A DNA stretch of 64,000 nucleotides from Trochalopteron elliotii. Taxonomy: Eukaryota; Chordata; Aves; Passeriformes; Leiothrichidae. This document shows positions 50,534 through 61,468 of this stretch, piece by piece. The notes below the pieces were generated by a model, which saw only the letters and a program-made list of their open reading frames with translations, was not told the origin of the DNA and did not search any database. A program made the position numbers and the translations under genes. The DNA lies in contig JANPWX010000338.1 in the NCBI GenBank assembly GCA_024734555.1, forward strand, positions 613,907 to 677,906, written 5' to 3'. Numbering within the stretch: position 1 is the stretch's first letter; every line of letters begins with the position of its first letter.

Positions 50534-50622
50534 ATAATGACATAGACATAGTGGACAATTCAAGCAGTTACGGTTCAAGTAATTTGAAAGAGTCTGCTGT
50601 TGAAAAGATTCTTCAAGAATGA
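50534..50622 (+). pseudogene. NEK10: NEK10 exon F: acidic/serine segment ending in TGA
   Basis: This exon lies only 98 bp after exon E, behind acceptor TTCTCTGAATTAG. With one base carried over it reads (D)NDIDIVDNSSSYGSSNLKES, then AVEKILQE and TGA (50620-50622). Human has DDELDISDNSSSSSSSPLKES then TFNILKR. The start phase fits the end of exon E (GAG AAA G). No GT donor occurs where the human coding sequence continues; the sequence CTTCAAG|AATGAAG looks like a donor whose GT has been lost. The alternative is a genuine short C-terminus in birds, but human-type exon G is preserved 10.7 kb downstream, which argues for continuation of the gene in the ancestor. Confidence 0.75.
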
Positions 50623-53600
50623 AGTGTGTACACTACTTTCTAACAGTAAAGCAGTTGTTTAGTCCAATATATGAGGGTATTACATTATTTGTCACAAGTT
50701 CACAATCTGTTGTTACCTAAGGAAAGAAAATAACTGTGCCTCTGTGACAGCCATGTCCTTTTTAATACCTTTGGTATCACCAGGACTTTGTGTAGCTTGT
50801 CCCCATATTTTGCAGTAACAGCTATGAAAACTGAAATGTTATTGGGCTCCTTGAGAAAGAAGGTGGTTTTAAATTTAAACATAAGATGACTAATATTGAT
50901 AAGAAACAGATGGAAGAGTGTGAAAAAGCAAGTTGAAAGAGGCAAGCCTTAGCTGTCTGGAAGAATTGACTGAATGGAACTGAAGGAATGTGTAGCTTTT
51001 AATTAGGACAGAAATATGTGACAAAGCACTGCATTAATTCTGCTTGTAGTTATTTATGTTCATCAAATTGGAAAGCACCAGCTGTGTTGGGTGTTATCTT
51101 AAGTAACAGTTTTTAGGGATTATATTTCCAATTTGAATATTAAAAAAAAAAAACTCAAAAAACTCTAGCTCTAACCACTATGAGTTTACTTGCTAGATTG
51201 TGAGCTACCATGACCTACCTATTAAATGTAATGGGGTTCTGATTAGAGAAAATCAAAGTGCACTTTATACTAGGAAAAAAGAGATGGATGTTAGAGTTAA
51301 GCAAAATTTAACATTTCCAGTCATAAAATATGGGGGTGATTTAGACGTACTTTTAAAAGGTAAAGGGAATGTAGCTGTCTGAACATTAGAAAACATTATT
51401 GCTGCAAATGTTCCAGGCTTCAAAAAATCTAGAATAACATTATTTGTTTGTAGTCCTATTTGGTAGCTGGATTTTATTTCATATTTTGGCCCAGGTACTG
51501 AAGAAATATGACCTCTTTTTACTGAAATGTCTAGCCATTAGTGCAGGGCAAATAAATGATTTGGTAATTCTACTTAAAATCCATTAAAATGCTTTGCTAA
51601 TTGTAACTGCATAGCCTGCCATTTTGAAGGCTGGAGTACCTGTAGCTAGCTGGCCCTGAAAATATTGTAAAAGTTTTCTTAAAAAATAATAATTTTAAAA
51701 AGGACTTTTTTGTGGTCACTTTCTTGTGCTAAGAGTGTAACAGGAGAAGGCTGCAGGATACAGGGAAGCCTTGAATAACTGTGGAAAGGGGCTGCATACA
51801 ATGAAGCCCTTGAGAAAAAGCAGCTTCCAGGGACAGAGTTCTATTTTGTGTTCATACTGAAGAATAACACATTGTGTGTCTCACAGGAATGTAATTCTTT
51901 GTGGCCTAGTTCAGTATTGTGCACAGAAATTTGAAGCCTTTTTATAGTTTGTAAGTTGCCACACCCAAAGCATTAGTGGTAATGATTTCCTTGTAGTTAA
52001 TTTTTCTTTGTTAAGATTTAGATATTAACAAAGTATCAGCTTTTCCTAATATTTGAATATTTCCGTGCCATATTGCCATAGTTTTAATTAAATATTTTAA
52101 GTGGAAAGATCCAGTCAGTTCCTATCAGTCCAGTAACTTTAATCAGCATTTCTAGAAGTCATTATCCATTTTTCTCCTGGCATAGAGTCAAATTATTATA
52201 TAGATACTTCAGGATTGCTTTTTCAGAAAAATAACTCTGCAGTCTTACATTCTTAGATCAGCTGTAGTTTCTACTTCAACATGAAGTCAGTGTTATAGAT
52301 CGTTTGTAATTAATGCTGAGAAATATTCCTACTTTTCAGGGGTAAAGAAAAGATAGTTTTTAAAAAAATAATTATAGATTCAGGATAATTTGGTATTGCT
52401 TGAGATGTGCTACATTCATTGATAGTAAGTGGCTAACAGAGTTTGAATTATCAGCCATGGTTTTGTCAAGCATGTCAGCATTACAGGGGAAAATGTGACC
52501 AATTTTGTTCTAGCTAACTTGGAAACTGCTAACGTGAAGATGAGACTTTTAGTTTCAGGTATATTTGTGAGGATCGTGAAAGAATTTGTCTAATTGTGCT
52601 GCCATCACATCATTCTTAGAGAAAACGTGATCATTCCAATTTAAAACTAGGGTGGTATTTTGCAAAAAGGTGTGATATGCTAAGCTGTTCAGTAGCACAG
52701 AAGTTAGTATGGATTTGTCAGTGTACTAGGGGTAAGCTTTTCTATAGTCCAATATTGTCATAATATTTTTAATGACTTTGCATACTCAGTGTTTTTCAAT
52801 TATGTTTTAAGAAAAGGATTATTTTTCTTAGTATAGAATATATAGACAACGTATTTCTACAAGACCAGCTCCTTTAACAACTCCCAAGATTGTCAAGTGC
52901 AGGGTGTGCAGATTCTGGAATAGTTGCTCCTGGTACTTGAAATGATTAATCCTACAGGAACAAGATTCTGCACATTTCAGAAGCATAGAGGCAGCAGTGA
53001 CAGATACATTTTTCTTTTCCTGAAGTCATTATAATTTCAAATTATAAAGATTGACAGAGTATAGGGACATACTGAGTCAAAAAGCTGTGAAGAATGATGG
53101 AATGGTAACAGTTTATTAGTTGCTCTTTTTTTCTTAGCTTAAAATTACAAGGTTTCAAACTTTACCTTAGCTTAGTCATATAAAGGTGTTTTTACTTGCA
53201 TTTGGTTTGCAGTGTAACCATACCTTCACTTCTGTTGGTAAAACCAAAGAGCAGGAAAATATGTGATACGTCTCAATGCATAGTACTCCAGTAGAACTGC
53301 TGTGTCAGTTGGGTGAGAGTTGAAAAATTTACTTTTTGTCTGGAGGGCTCTTTTGGACAATATTTTTTGTTTCCATTAATCATGTTCATTTACATCACAA
53401 TCAGGATAGTGTCCTAAATACATTTAAAGGCATTTCTGTGTAAAACATGCTATTAGAAAACCCTGGTCTAAGGGCCTTATGTACTTCTAACCTTCCTCCC
53501 AATATAGAGGTAGAATCCTTTTCAGAGTTGCTCAGCCTTTTCAGGAGATTAAGAAGTCTCGAAACACAATGCTGTTGTGCTGCTGTATCTTGTTTAAAAG

Positions 53601-56600
53601 TTTTTCTCCTACCTCATAATTTCATTTATGTTTCCACTATTTGGAGGAATCTCTGCACTTAAGTATCTTGTGACCAATAAGCAAACACATTGATGTTCAG
53701 GATTCCTTTCCTGAATTTCTGCAACCCAATAGGATTCAAAGTTACCATTCAAAGTACCAAAGTTACCAAATGAAGACAGCACAGAACTCCTTGAGCAATA
53801 TTCTAGTGATGCAACTCTAAAAGGGTCTTCTATTATCTTTCTTCGAGAAATGTAACTGGTTTACACAGTGCCTGGACTTGAGTTTTGTGCAGGTAATGCT
53901 TGTATCCAGTTGAATAATTTGGGATTTCTAGAACTAGGATGCTCTCAAAATAGGATCTCTGCATCTTGTATGTAACAAGTGATTTGGCTCATAACTTAGG
54001 TTATGAGTTTAAGTCATCACTTAGCTCCAAATTTTACTACTTTTGAGGGTAACAACAAACACATTATGAAATAAACCCCCATTCGGTAGTGTCATTTGCT
54101 TTCTGGAGCCTGCAATTTGGGCTGCATTGTAGGCATATATTTTGAAAGTTCTGTGGTTACAGAGATGAGTGCTTTTGTTTCTTTGTTTTCTTTCTTTCTT
54201 TTTTTTTTTTTAATTCAGATCAGTTTTATTTGGTGGATTTGGTGACTTGAGAAGACATTTCTTCTTTAGATAAGATGACTAGATAGTTTGGTAAGTTTTT
54301 GGAATAAGATTGTCTTGACATCTGCTATATATGGTTTTCTGGTTTCAGATTGTGAAGAGAAAGTTTAGGGAATTTCTTGAAAATTAATATTGGACCAAGA
54401 AACCTATGATTTCACAATGGGATGCCTGTGAAGAACTTTGGAAACCTTGGTGTTTTGTAGGCTCGCTTTTCCTGATTTGTCTAAGATTCAGATTTCTCTT
54501 GAGACCTCAGGCTAATGGGATTCTGTTGAAGACATCAGCCCAGTTTTCCTATATGATGCCTGATTTAAGTTTGAAATATGTTTATGTCAATTTCTGTTGC
54601 TGTACATGGAATCACCGCTAGCAAGAAAAAAACTTAGTTGTTTGCTCTGCAAAACAACCTAATTAACCTGTTTGGGATTGTCCATTCCAATGTACAGGGA
54701 TTTGAAGGGAAGTTTACTAAGAGTATTTTGTGTAAATAAAGGTCATTTCACCTTTCTCCTGAAAATATAATTGAGCTGTCATTCAAAAAACCACTCCCTT
54801 TGCTTCCATTTCATTCAAGGAGATGTACTGAAGTTCTCTGCTAATACAAAATGTTGATTCAATTTTCCTGCCAGTCTGATCAAACTTGGAAAGGTTTTCA
54901 GAGGTTTTGTTTTTTAGATACCGTTAAAGTGAAAGTTAAAGCCTAAGTAAAAGTTACTGTCTTCTCAGGCTTTTCTGATCTCATATTATCTTACCAACTG
55001 TTTCCTTGCAATTGCCTGTTTAGGTGCCTGCAAGAGCAGAACACAAAACTTCATATTAAAATATATTTGTATGATTTTTACCAATGTTGATGCACATTAA
55101 GGAGTTAAAGTCTTAGAAGTTGCTCTAATTACATCAGTTGCTAAAGACCAAATTAGCAGTCAGAGAAATTTTTTATGCCTCATTTGATACTTTTTTTAAT
55201 GTCCTCAAGAAATCTGCATAGAGCTGTTCAGAACAGGGAAGCTGATGAGAATGAAAAGCTTTGGCTTTTGCGTGTCTTTCACATTCTAACAAGAGTGGGC
55301 ACAAAACAGGAAAGAGATGGATGGTTTGGATTTCATTTTCCCTGAGATCATCTGCAAGGCACTTGAACAAAACATATTGCCTTGCTCATCCTATCCTTGT
55401 CAAAGGAGTAGCCATGGCAAAAAGAAATATGGTCCAGGTAACCCTGAGCTGAACATGAGGATACACTATGTGCTCCATGACTTTTGTGAGTTAACTTGCC
55501 TACACATCTGTGCTGTTTCTTACTCCCTGACTGGCTGTGTATGATTAGCATAACTCATACACAGAAGACTAGTGATTATGAATAAAGTCATTAGTGTTCC
55601 TTGAGTGTGTGGGTGCACGTGTGTTTGTTACATTGATTTTTAGAAGTTTGAGTCTCCTTGTGTTTAGTTATTAAGTAAATAATTTTCCTGTGTTTTCATA
55701 GTGAGTAACATAATGAGATTGCTCTCTCAGATCTAGCTGCTCAGTGGGTCTCTAGCATAATAATAAGCAATAAAAATAGGCCTGAAGGGTGTTTACTATT
55801 GTTTAGTGATGTTCATCATCTTTGGGGTTTTGTTTTTTAGCATTAATAAGTATTTTCCTAATTTTAGCATATGAATCAGAAAATATTGCATCTCTGCTGT
55901 GTACAGTGAGTGGTGAGACAGACTCTTTGGTGTGAAATATCATGCAGTTGTAAATACACTCATAAGACTGCAGATTAGCAAGTCAAATGTGGTGAGTCAT
56001 GAAACTGATGAAGCAAATTTGGATATAAGCCCTTTACTGATAAGAGACCATTTATTTGAAACAGCCAAAGGGTGTAGTATTTCAAACCCAATTTTGTATA
56101 TGAATACTTGAAAAGGGGGGTTGTTTTTCATAAAATTCTAGCAAACAGCTGTGTTCACACTTAGCTTTCTAGCCAAGTGGCTTTTGTTACAGATTTTCTT
56201 CATATATTCACATAATATATTATGGTATTTGTTGTGACAGAGTGTCTGAGTTTGTAACTCAAAGTTCTTACCCCAAGCAAGATGACTCACGTTCACTCAG
56301 AGCTTCTAGTTTTGTATTTGTGTTATTGTGTCTGCATCTGAAGCAGGTAAAATATCTGTTCCTTGAATAGGCACAATAATATTTTTAGTTCCCTTTACTT
56401 TCTAGGCAGTGGGCACTCTATTTTCTATTTTTCTGTCTCATTAACAAAGTTAATTGAAGAATTTTTGCCTCTGTGAGGGCTTAGTTTATTTGCTCTTATG
56501 TAATTCAGCTGCTCTAATCAAATATTCTTTCCTGCTAGCTACCACAGAATTTTGATATCTGTTTCACTAAATAAAGCATCAGCAAGGATTAAAATGTTGT

Positions 56601-59600
56601 TTCTTTTTCTTTCATTCCCTCTCAGTCTCTGTGTCTCCTTTTTAGGGAGACAAACTTGGCCTAAAGATGTATAATTTCTTTCAAAGTTTTAAAGTGAATT
56701 CAGTTTGACAGATGAAAGCTTCCTTCAGAATTTTTTTTAAATTCAGAAGATCTCTGAAAAGTAGGAAAAATATTTCAGAGTTCAACACAAAAGTATGTTT
56801 GAACATGAAAAGATGTAAGACTCAGAAATATGTTTGCTCTACAGTTGCTCTAGAACTAATGTAACTGCTGTAACAAGACAACAGTGGGAAAACTAGTTAG
56901 ACATTAAACCTTTTTGTTGTTGTTGTTGTTCTTTTATTCCTGCTGTTTGAGTGATTAGATGCTTCTGTTCTTGTTTAGTGATAATGTTTGTGATGCTACT
57001 AGTGTGGAAAAAAAATCATGTAGACAAAGATGCTGGTCTTTTATTAAAATACATTAATTGTATGGGAAAATTGTAAGAATATCCTAATCTTGCTACTCAG
57101 ACTTTCAGTTAACAGAATTATCTTTTCATTAAACATGCACTTAATCAAAATGAGATACCAGGGTGGTCTCAAATTACCATCCAAATTACCATCAAAAGAA
57201 TGGTTTTACAGGAATGATTTAAGACAAATGCTTAAGATTAATATTTGCTTTAAGGCAATGCTTTCTAAGTGCATAAATAACAGATGTCATCAAACATTAG
57301 CTTTCCTTCTACACATTTTTTGGCAGTATGCAGTAAATTATTTCAATGTTTACATTCAGTTTTATTGGCAAATTTAAATGTTGGACCAATAACTGGTCTT
57401 CCTTTTTCTTCTGTTTCTTCAGTAATGCATCAAACACATTCTTGATTATTAATTTTTCTGATCTTTTTGGCACCACCCTTATTCAGAAATCCTGTTAATT
57501 ATTTCTTCATTTCTGCTTTTCTTTCATATGTGGAAAAAGCTCTTAAAATCACTCTTGGTTTTATCTGCCTCCCAAACAATTTTTTCATTTTACCTTTAAC
57601 TTAGCTAGGTAAGTATTTGTAATTATAGCATTGATTCTTTTCCCGTGTTTCTCATCAGACCCTGTTTGATTCAAATGCAGTGTTTTATTTTTGCTTTCAG
57701 AATGGTTCTTAGCATGACACTATCCAGTCTCCCATTTATCACTTCCTAACCTTACATCTGTCGCGGTAATAGCAGCTTTCCCATGCTTGAGCATTGAGGA
57801 AAGGACATTTTCTTTCTCTGCAGAAATTCACTACTATACAAATCTCTGCCCCTCACATAATCATTACCAAAACTATTTCCTTGTCTTGATTTGTAACTAT
57901 TCCTTGAAACCATAGTTTTCTCTACTGCCACAAAAATAGATACAAATTCTTGCCCTACTTGGACTGTCCAGGCTGCCATCCATCAGGACATCACAGTTGT
58001 TCTTTCAGTTCCCTGGTGTCTGTACCCATTTGTTATTGCTTATCTCAGCTAGTGAAATCTGCAGCCTGGGAAAGTATTTGTCTAGAGTTTAGAGAAGGAT
58101 CTAAAATTGAAACATGTAGACCTGTATTTCTGACATTGAGATATTGCTATCCTGGTGATGTAATCCAATTTTTTCCCCACTTTACTAGTACTGACCAAGG
58201 AAAGAAAGTTTTATTTAGTAGAAGTAATTCTATTTTGGACATGCAGATTAAACCAGCCTTTATGTGACTTAAAAATGCACAGTTGTAAACTATTGAATTT
58301 GGATAGATTTCCTTTGGAGAAAACATGAGAAGGAGTTAGGGAATACTGATATTTTCTCTACAATCATTGATGCCAAACAAAACTAAAACTTTTTTTTCTT
58401 TTTTTAAGTAATGATAGAGATTATGTTAGTTCTGGATCAAGACTGTGATCAGGTAATTTTGTGCTTGCAAGAAATTTGAAATTTAACTTAAATTAAACCT
58501 AACAATTTTCAAGGTTTTGAACATTATTACATTATTATGTTGCCTATAGAGTGTTTCTTCTTTTATTTCTTCCTCTTTAACGCCTATTGATCTGCTTTTG
58601 AGAGTACCTTGTCTCACCTGCAGGTTCCACACTAAGAAAATCGAGTGTTAGTTCACAATGACATGGCAGTTTCATAGTCTACCAGTTGTAGCTCTTTGGA
58701 ATATGAAATATCATGGTTTCATTTATAGTTGTATTTTAAAATGTTAGAAAAAGAAATTACATTTCACATACAAATGTTATCTGAATTGTCATTAAGGTAC
58801 TTCTTAAAAGTATGAATTCCAATAGTGAATCAGTAAGATCTCTTGTTAATTGTCATTATCCCAGCTAAACTTCTGCTGAATGCAATGGGAATTTCTCCTG
58901 TAAAATTAATATTTCATACAGTCCTTGCAAATTATCATGTATTTATACATCATGATTGATGAAACAAGTTTTCCATTTGAAATACTTTTACTGAGAAGCT
59001 TCACATGCTGTAAGTTGCTGTGATTTCAGAATGCCTATTGTCTGAATTAAATAATATTTGAAATAAAAATATTTTGATCCGTTAAGGTATTGATCCTCAC
59101 AAAAAAAGTGCTTGTTGTCTGTACTAAGTTCTATTTAACAGCTTTTAATATAAAAGCTGTATTAAGAATTTTAATTATGCACTACAAACCCAAACTTGAT
59201 ATCAACCTTCTGTAGTTTCAGTGATGTTTGCTAAAGGGTGCCATATGATAACAACAGTTTAAATAGAATGTCTGCGACCTATAATGATCTATAGAAAAAT
59301 TCTTTAGCCTTTGTTGATATTTTCAGTTCTGTGAGTAATCTGAGTAAATCCATTATCTTTTGTCAGTGATGTTTTCCTTTTGAATAAAAGTCTTAAAAGC
59401 TTTGGGCATGTCTTCAGCAGCATATTTACACACATGCCCTCATCTTTTAAATAATGCTATACTTCTGGATTTAAAAAAAACCAAAAACAAATCCTAACAA
59501 GGAACTTGGAGTGGTCTGGAGTGTATGGACTTCAAGGGAACTCCTAAAGTTTTTGAAGCACACAAATACTATAAGTAGACATTGAATATGGTCCTCCTGT

Positions 59601-61367
59601 ACTTCTAAGTCATGTTGTTGCTGTCATACTAGAAAAGAGAAATAGGTTGAATAACAGGGAAATAGGTTCAATAACAGGGAAATCCAAATTGTGTCCTACT
59701 TGTTCATTGCTGTTGGCTGTTATCATTCTAAACATATTTCTATTCAGAAAAAAAAATTAAAAAATGAAGACCTACAAAAGAAAAGGCTTTGGTTTATTTA
59801 CTCTTGGTTTGTACTACAAGCCATTCACAGAAAAAGAGGAGGCAAATACCAAAGAACAGGGAGCAGTGAAAATGGGAACATGTCAAAGAAGTAAAGGTTT
59901 TATGAGTGTCCTAACATAACTGAAGATTTTAAGGTTATAATGGCAAGACCATACTGGGTTCTTTTGGGCCTTGAATATAGCAGTATTGAAACAGTTGGTA
60001 GAGAGGTGAAAATGAAGCAAAAAAAAATAAATCAAAATTGTTCTTCTGGTGGCATATATTTTAGATTATTATAGCATGACTTCCAGTATCACCTTGAGCA
60101 GAACCAACTTACACTCTTATTTAAGTGACTCCAAGTAAATGCAAAGCTTCTTTTCCTCTTACTGATTATTATGAGAAGATCTAGGGAAAATATGTCAAAC
60201 GGAATTTCATTTGACTTTCTCAAGACATCTGCCAAAAGGCAGTGCAACAAAAATCCCCAGCAATATCAATGTTGATTTCTTCCTGATCCTACTAGAAATG
60301 TGTTTCCCTGCGGTAGAGAAGGATGTTTTCCGTATCTCTTTATTTCTGTGAGAGCACGGTTCAGATCTGGATGGTCTTTAGACACTAATAATTGTAAATG
60401 TCTTTCTTCTTATTAAAGTAGCCAGCACAGAAATTAATCAGTAAAAAAGTGGTAAGAGTTCTGCTGTAGACTAGTTAATGTTGATATTTCAACAGAGGAG
60501 GTTTCATCCTCCTCTCAGTAGAATTTTTAATCTTGACATAAGATCACTTAGGGAAAAAAAAAATAAAAGTTTCTGTGGTTGTATATGTAAGACTTTATGC
60601 TCCTCAGGGTGTTTCTGTCAGAGTAAATGTTAGAATATCTAAATTAGCTTCTGAAGTGTAGTTTAGAGATAATTGTATTTAAGAGAGGTACAGGACTGCT
60701 AGCTGAAGTTCACTACTTTGGCCAATGCTCTTTTCTTAGCTTCCAGATCTAATAGTCCACTTGGAAAGATTATTTTGTGAACTAATGTTCTTTAGTGATA
60801 CACCAAGTGTTTTATTGTGGAAGTCTGCTGATAAGCTTTTGTTTAATCTCTGGGCCTGACAATGTGTATCATTTTAATACACAAGATTAAAAATCCTAAA
60901 CAATAGATTTACCTAATTGAAATTGTCCATATCGGACATATTATTATAATGCTCAGGGTAGAATGAAAATAAATTTCATAACATCAAAATATATTAAAAA
61001 AGTATTGTGTTAGTCTATGTAGAAAAAATCAGTTAAAAAATTATCTTTATCATATATTTATCCTTTTGAATAAATGTGACAAAATTTCAAAATTTTAGCA
61101 ATTGTTAATGTACGTGAATACTGCTTTTCTCTTGGAGTAATTTAGTGATTCAGAGGAAGGGATTTTCTTTTGAAACACGTTGTCACTTACATTGTCTAAA
61201 TTTTTAACATTTTAGATTATCCTTTTTTTGTTCCCAGCATTATTGAGAAAACAAGTCAAGCATTTCAACTTGGTATTTACATCTACAAGTTTTAAACATT
61301 GTGTGCTATTAATGTACTGAGGCAACAAAATGAGCTGCCCCCCTGATTTTACTCTTGTCATCAACAG
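50623..61367. other. NEK10 intron F-G, at least one expected exon not found
   Basis: Human NEK10 encodes roughly 85 further residues between the segments of exons F and G (including LLLKVPPHMLRAHIKEIEAE). I did not find them. The interval is AT-rich with a TTTC/T tract (54178-54211), a 20-bp tandem duplication at about 59642-59684 (AATAGGTTGAATAACAGGGA) and a patch open in four frames at 55173-55551. No mobile element recognised. Confidence 0.5.
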
Positions 61368-61468
61368 CGTTGGCAGGAATTGCTGTAACACAAAGGAAGG
61401 TGCGTCAGATCAGTGACCCTGTTCAGCAGATTCTTATTCAGCTGCACGAAATTATCTTCATCACTCAA
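61368..61468 (+). CDS. NEK10: NEK10 exon G: conserved C-terminal segment (intact exon)
   Basis: A 101-bp exon, acceptor TCTTGTCATCAACAG, donor CAA|GTATGC. After a split codon it reads LAGIAVTQRKVRQISDPVQQ, then ILIQLHEIIFITQ. Human NEK10 has SAGIAVSQRKVRQISDPIQQ then ILIQLHKIIYITQ, the same 33 codons, so about 28 of 33 residues agree. There is no stop or indel. This is the best conserved part of the C-terminal region in the window, which suggests that loss of the gene is recent or that selection on this segment lasted longer. The exon starts in phase 1, so an exon ending with one extra base must precede it; none was recognised between 50.6 and 61.4 kb. Confidence 0.93.

Larger units (their letters stand above)
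18786..61468 (+). pseudogene. NEK10: NEK10 locus, 3' half, apparently disabled (unitary pseudogene candidate)
   Basis: Seven plus-strand segments in the correct order encode successive parts of NEK10, a NIMA-related kinase with Arm repeats before and coiled coils after its kinase domain, linked in mammals to motile cilia and mucociliary clearance. Exon identity was set by comparison with the human protein from memory. Exons A, C and G are intact with canonical splice sites. Exon B has a 7-bp deletion, no acceptor AG and a GC donor. Exon D has two TGA codons. Exon E has a frameshift and a stop. Exon F ends in TGA with no donor. Several independent lesions among well-preserved exons indicate loss of function without loss of the gene structure. 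The 5' exons, at least one exon between F and G, and the last exon(s) are not seen. A duplicated copy elsewhere in the genome could still be functional. Confidence 0.8.

Noticed and set aside
59691..59894. RGGKYQRTGSSENGN as a possible counterpart of the missing NEK10 segment SGGERQSQTRD.
   Set aside because: Only scattered residues agree, and no acceptor or donor in the right phase was seen.
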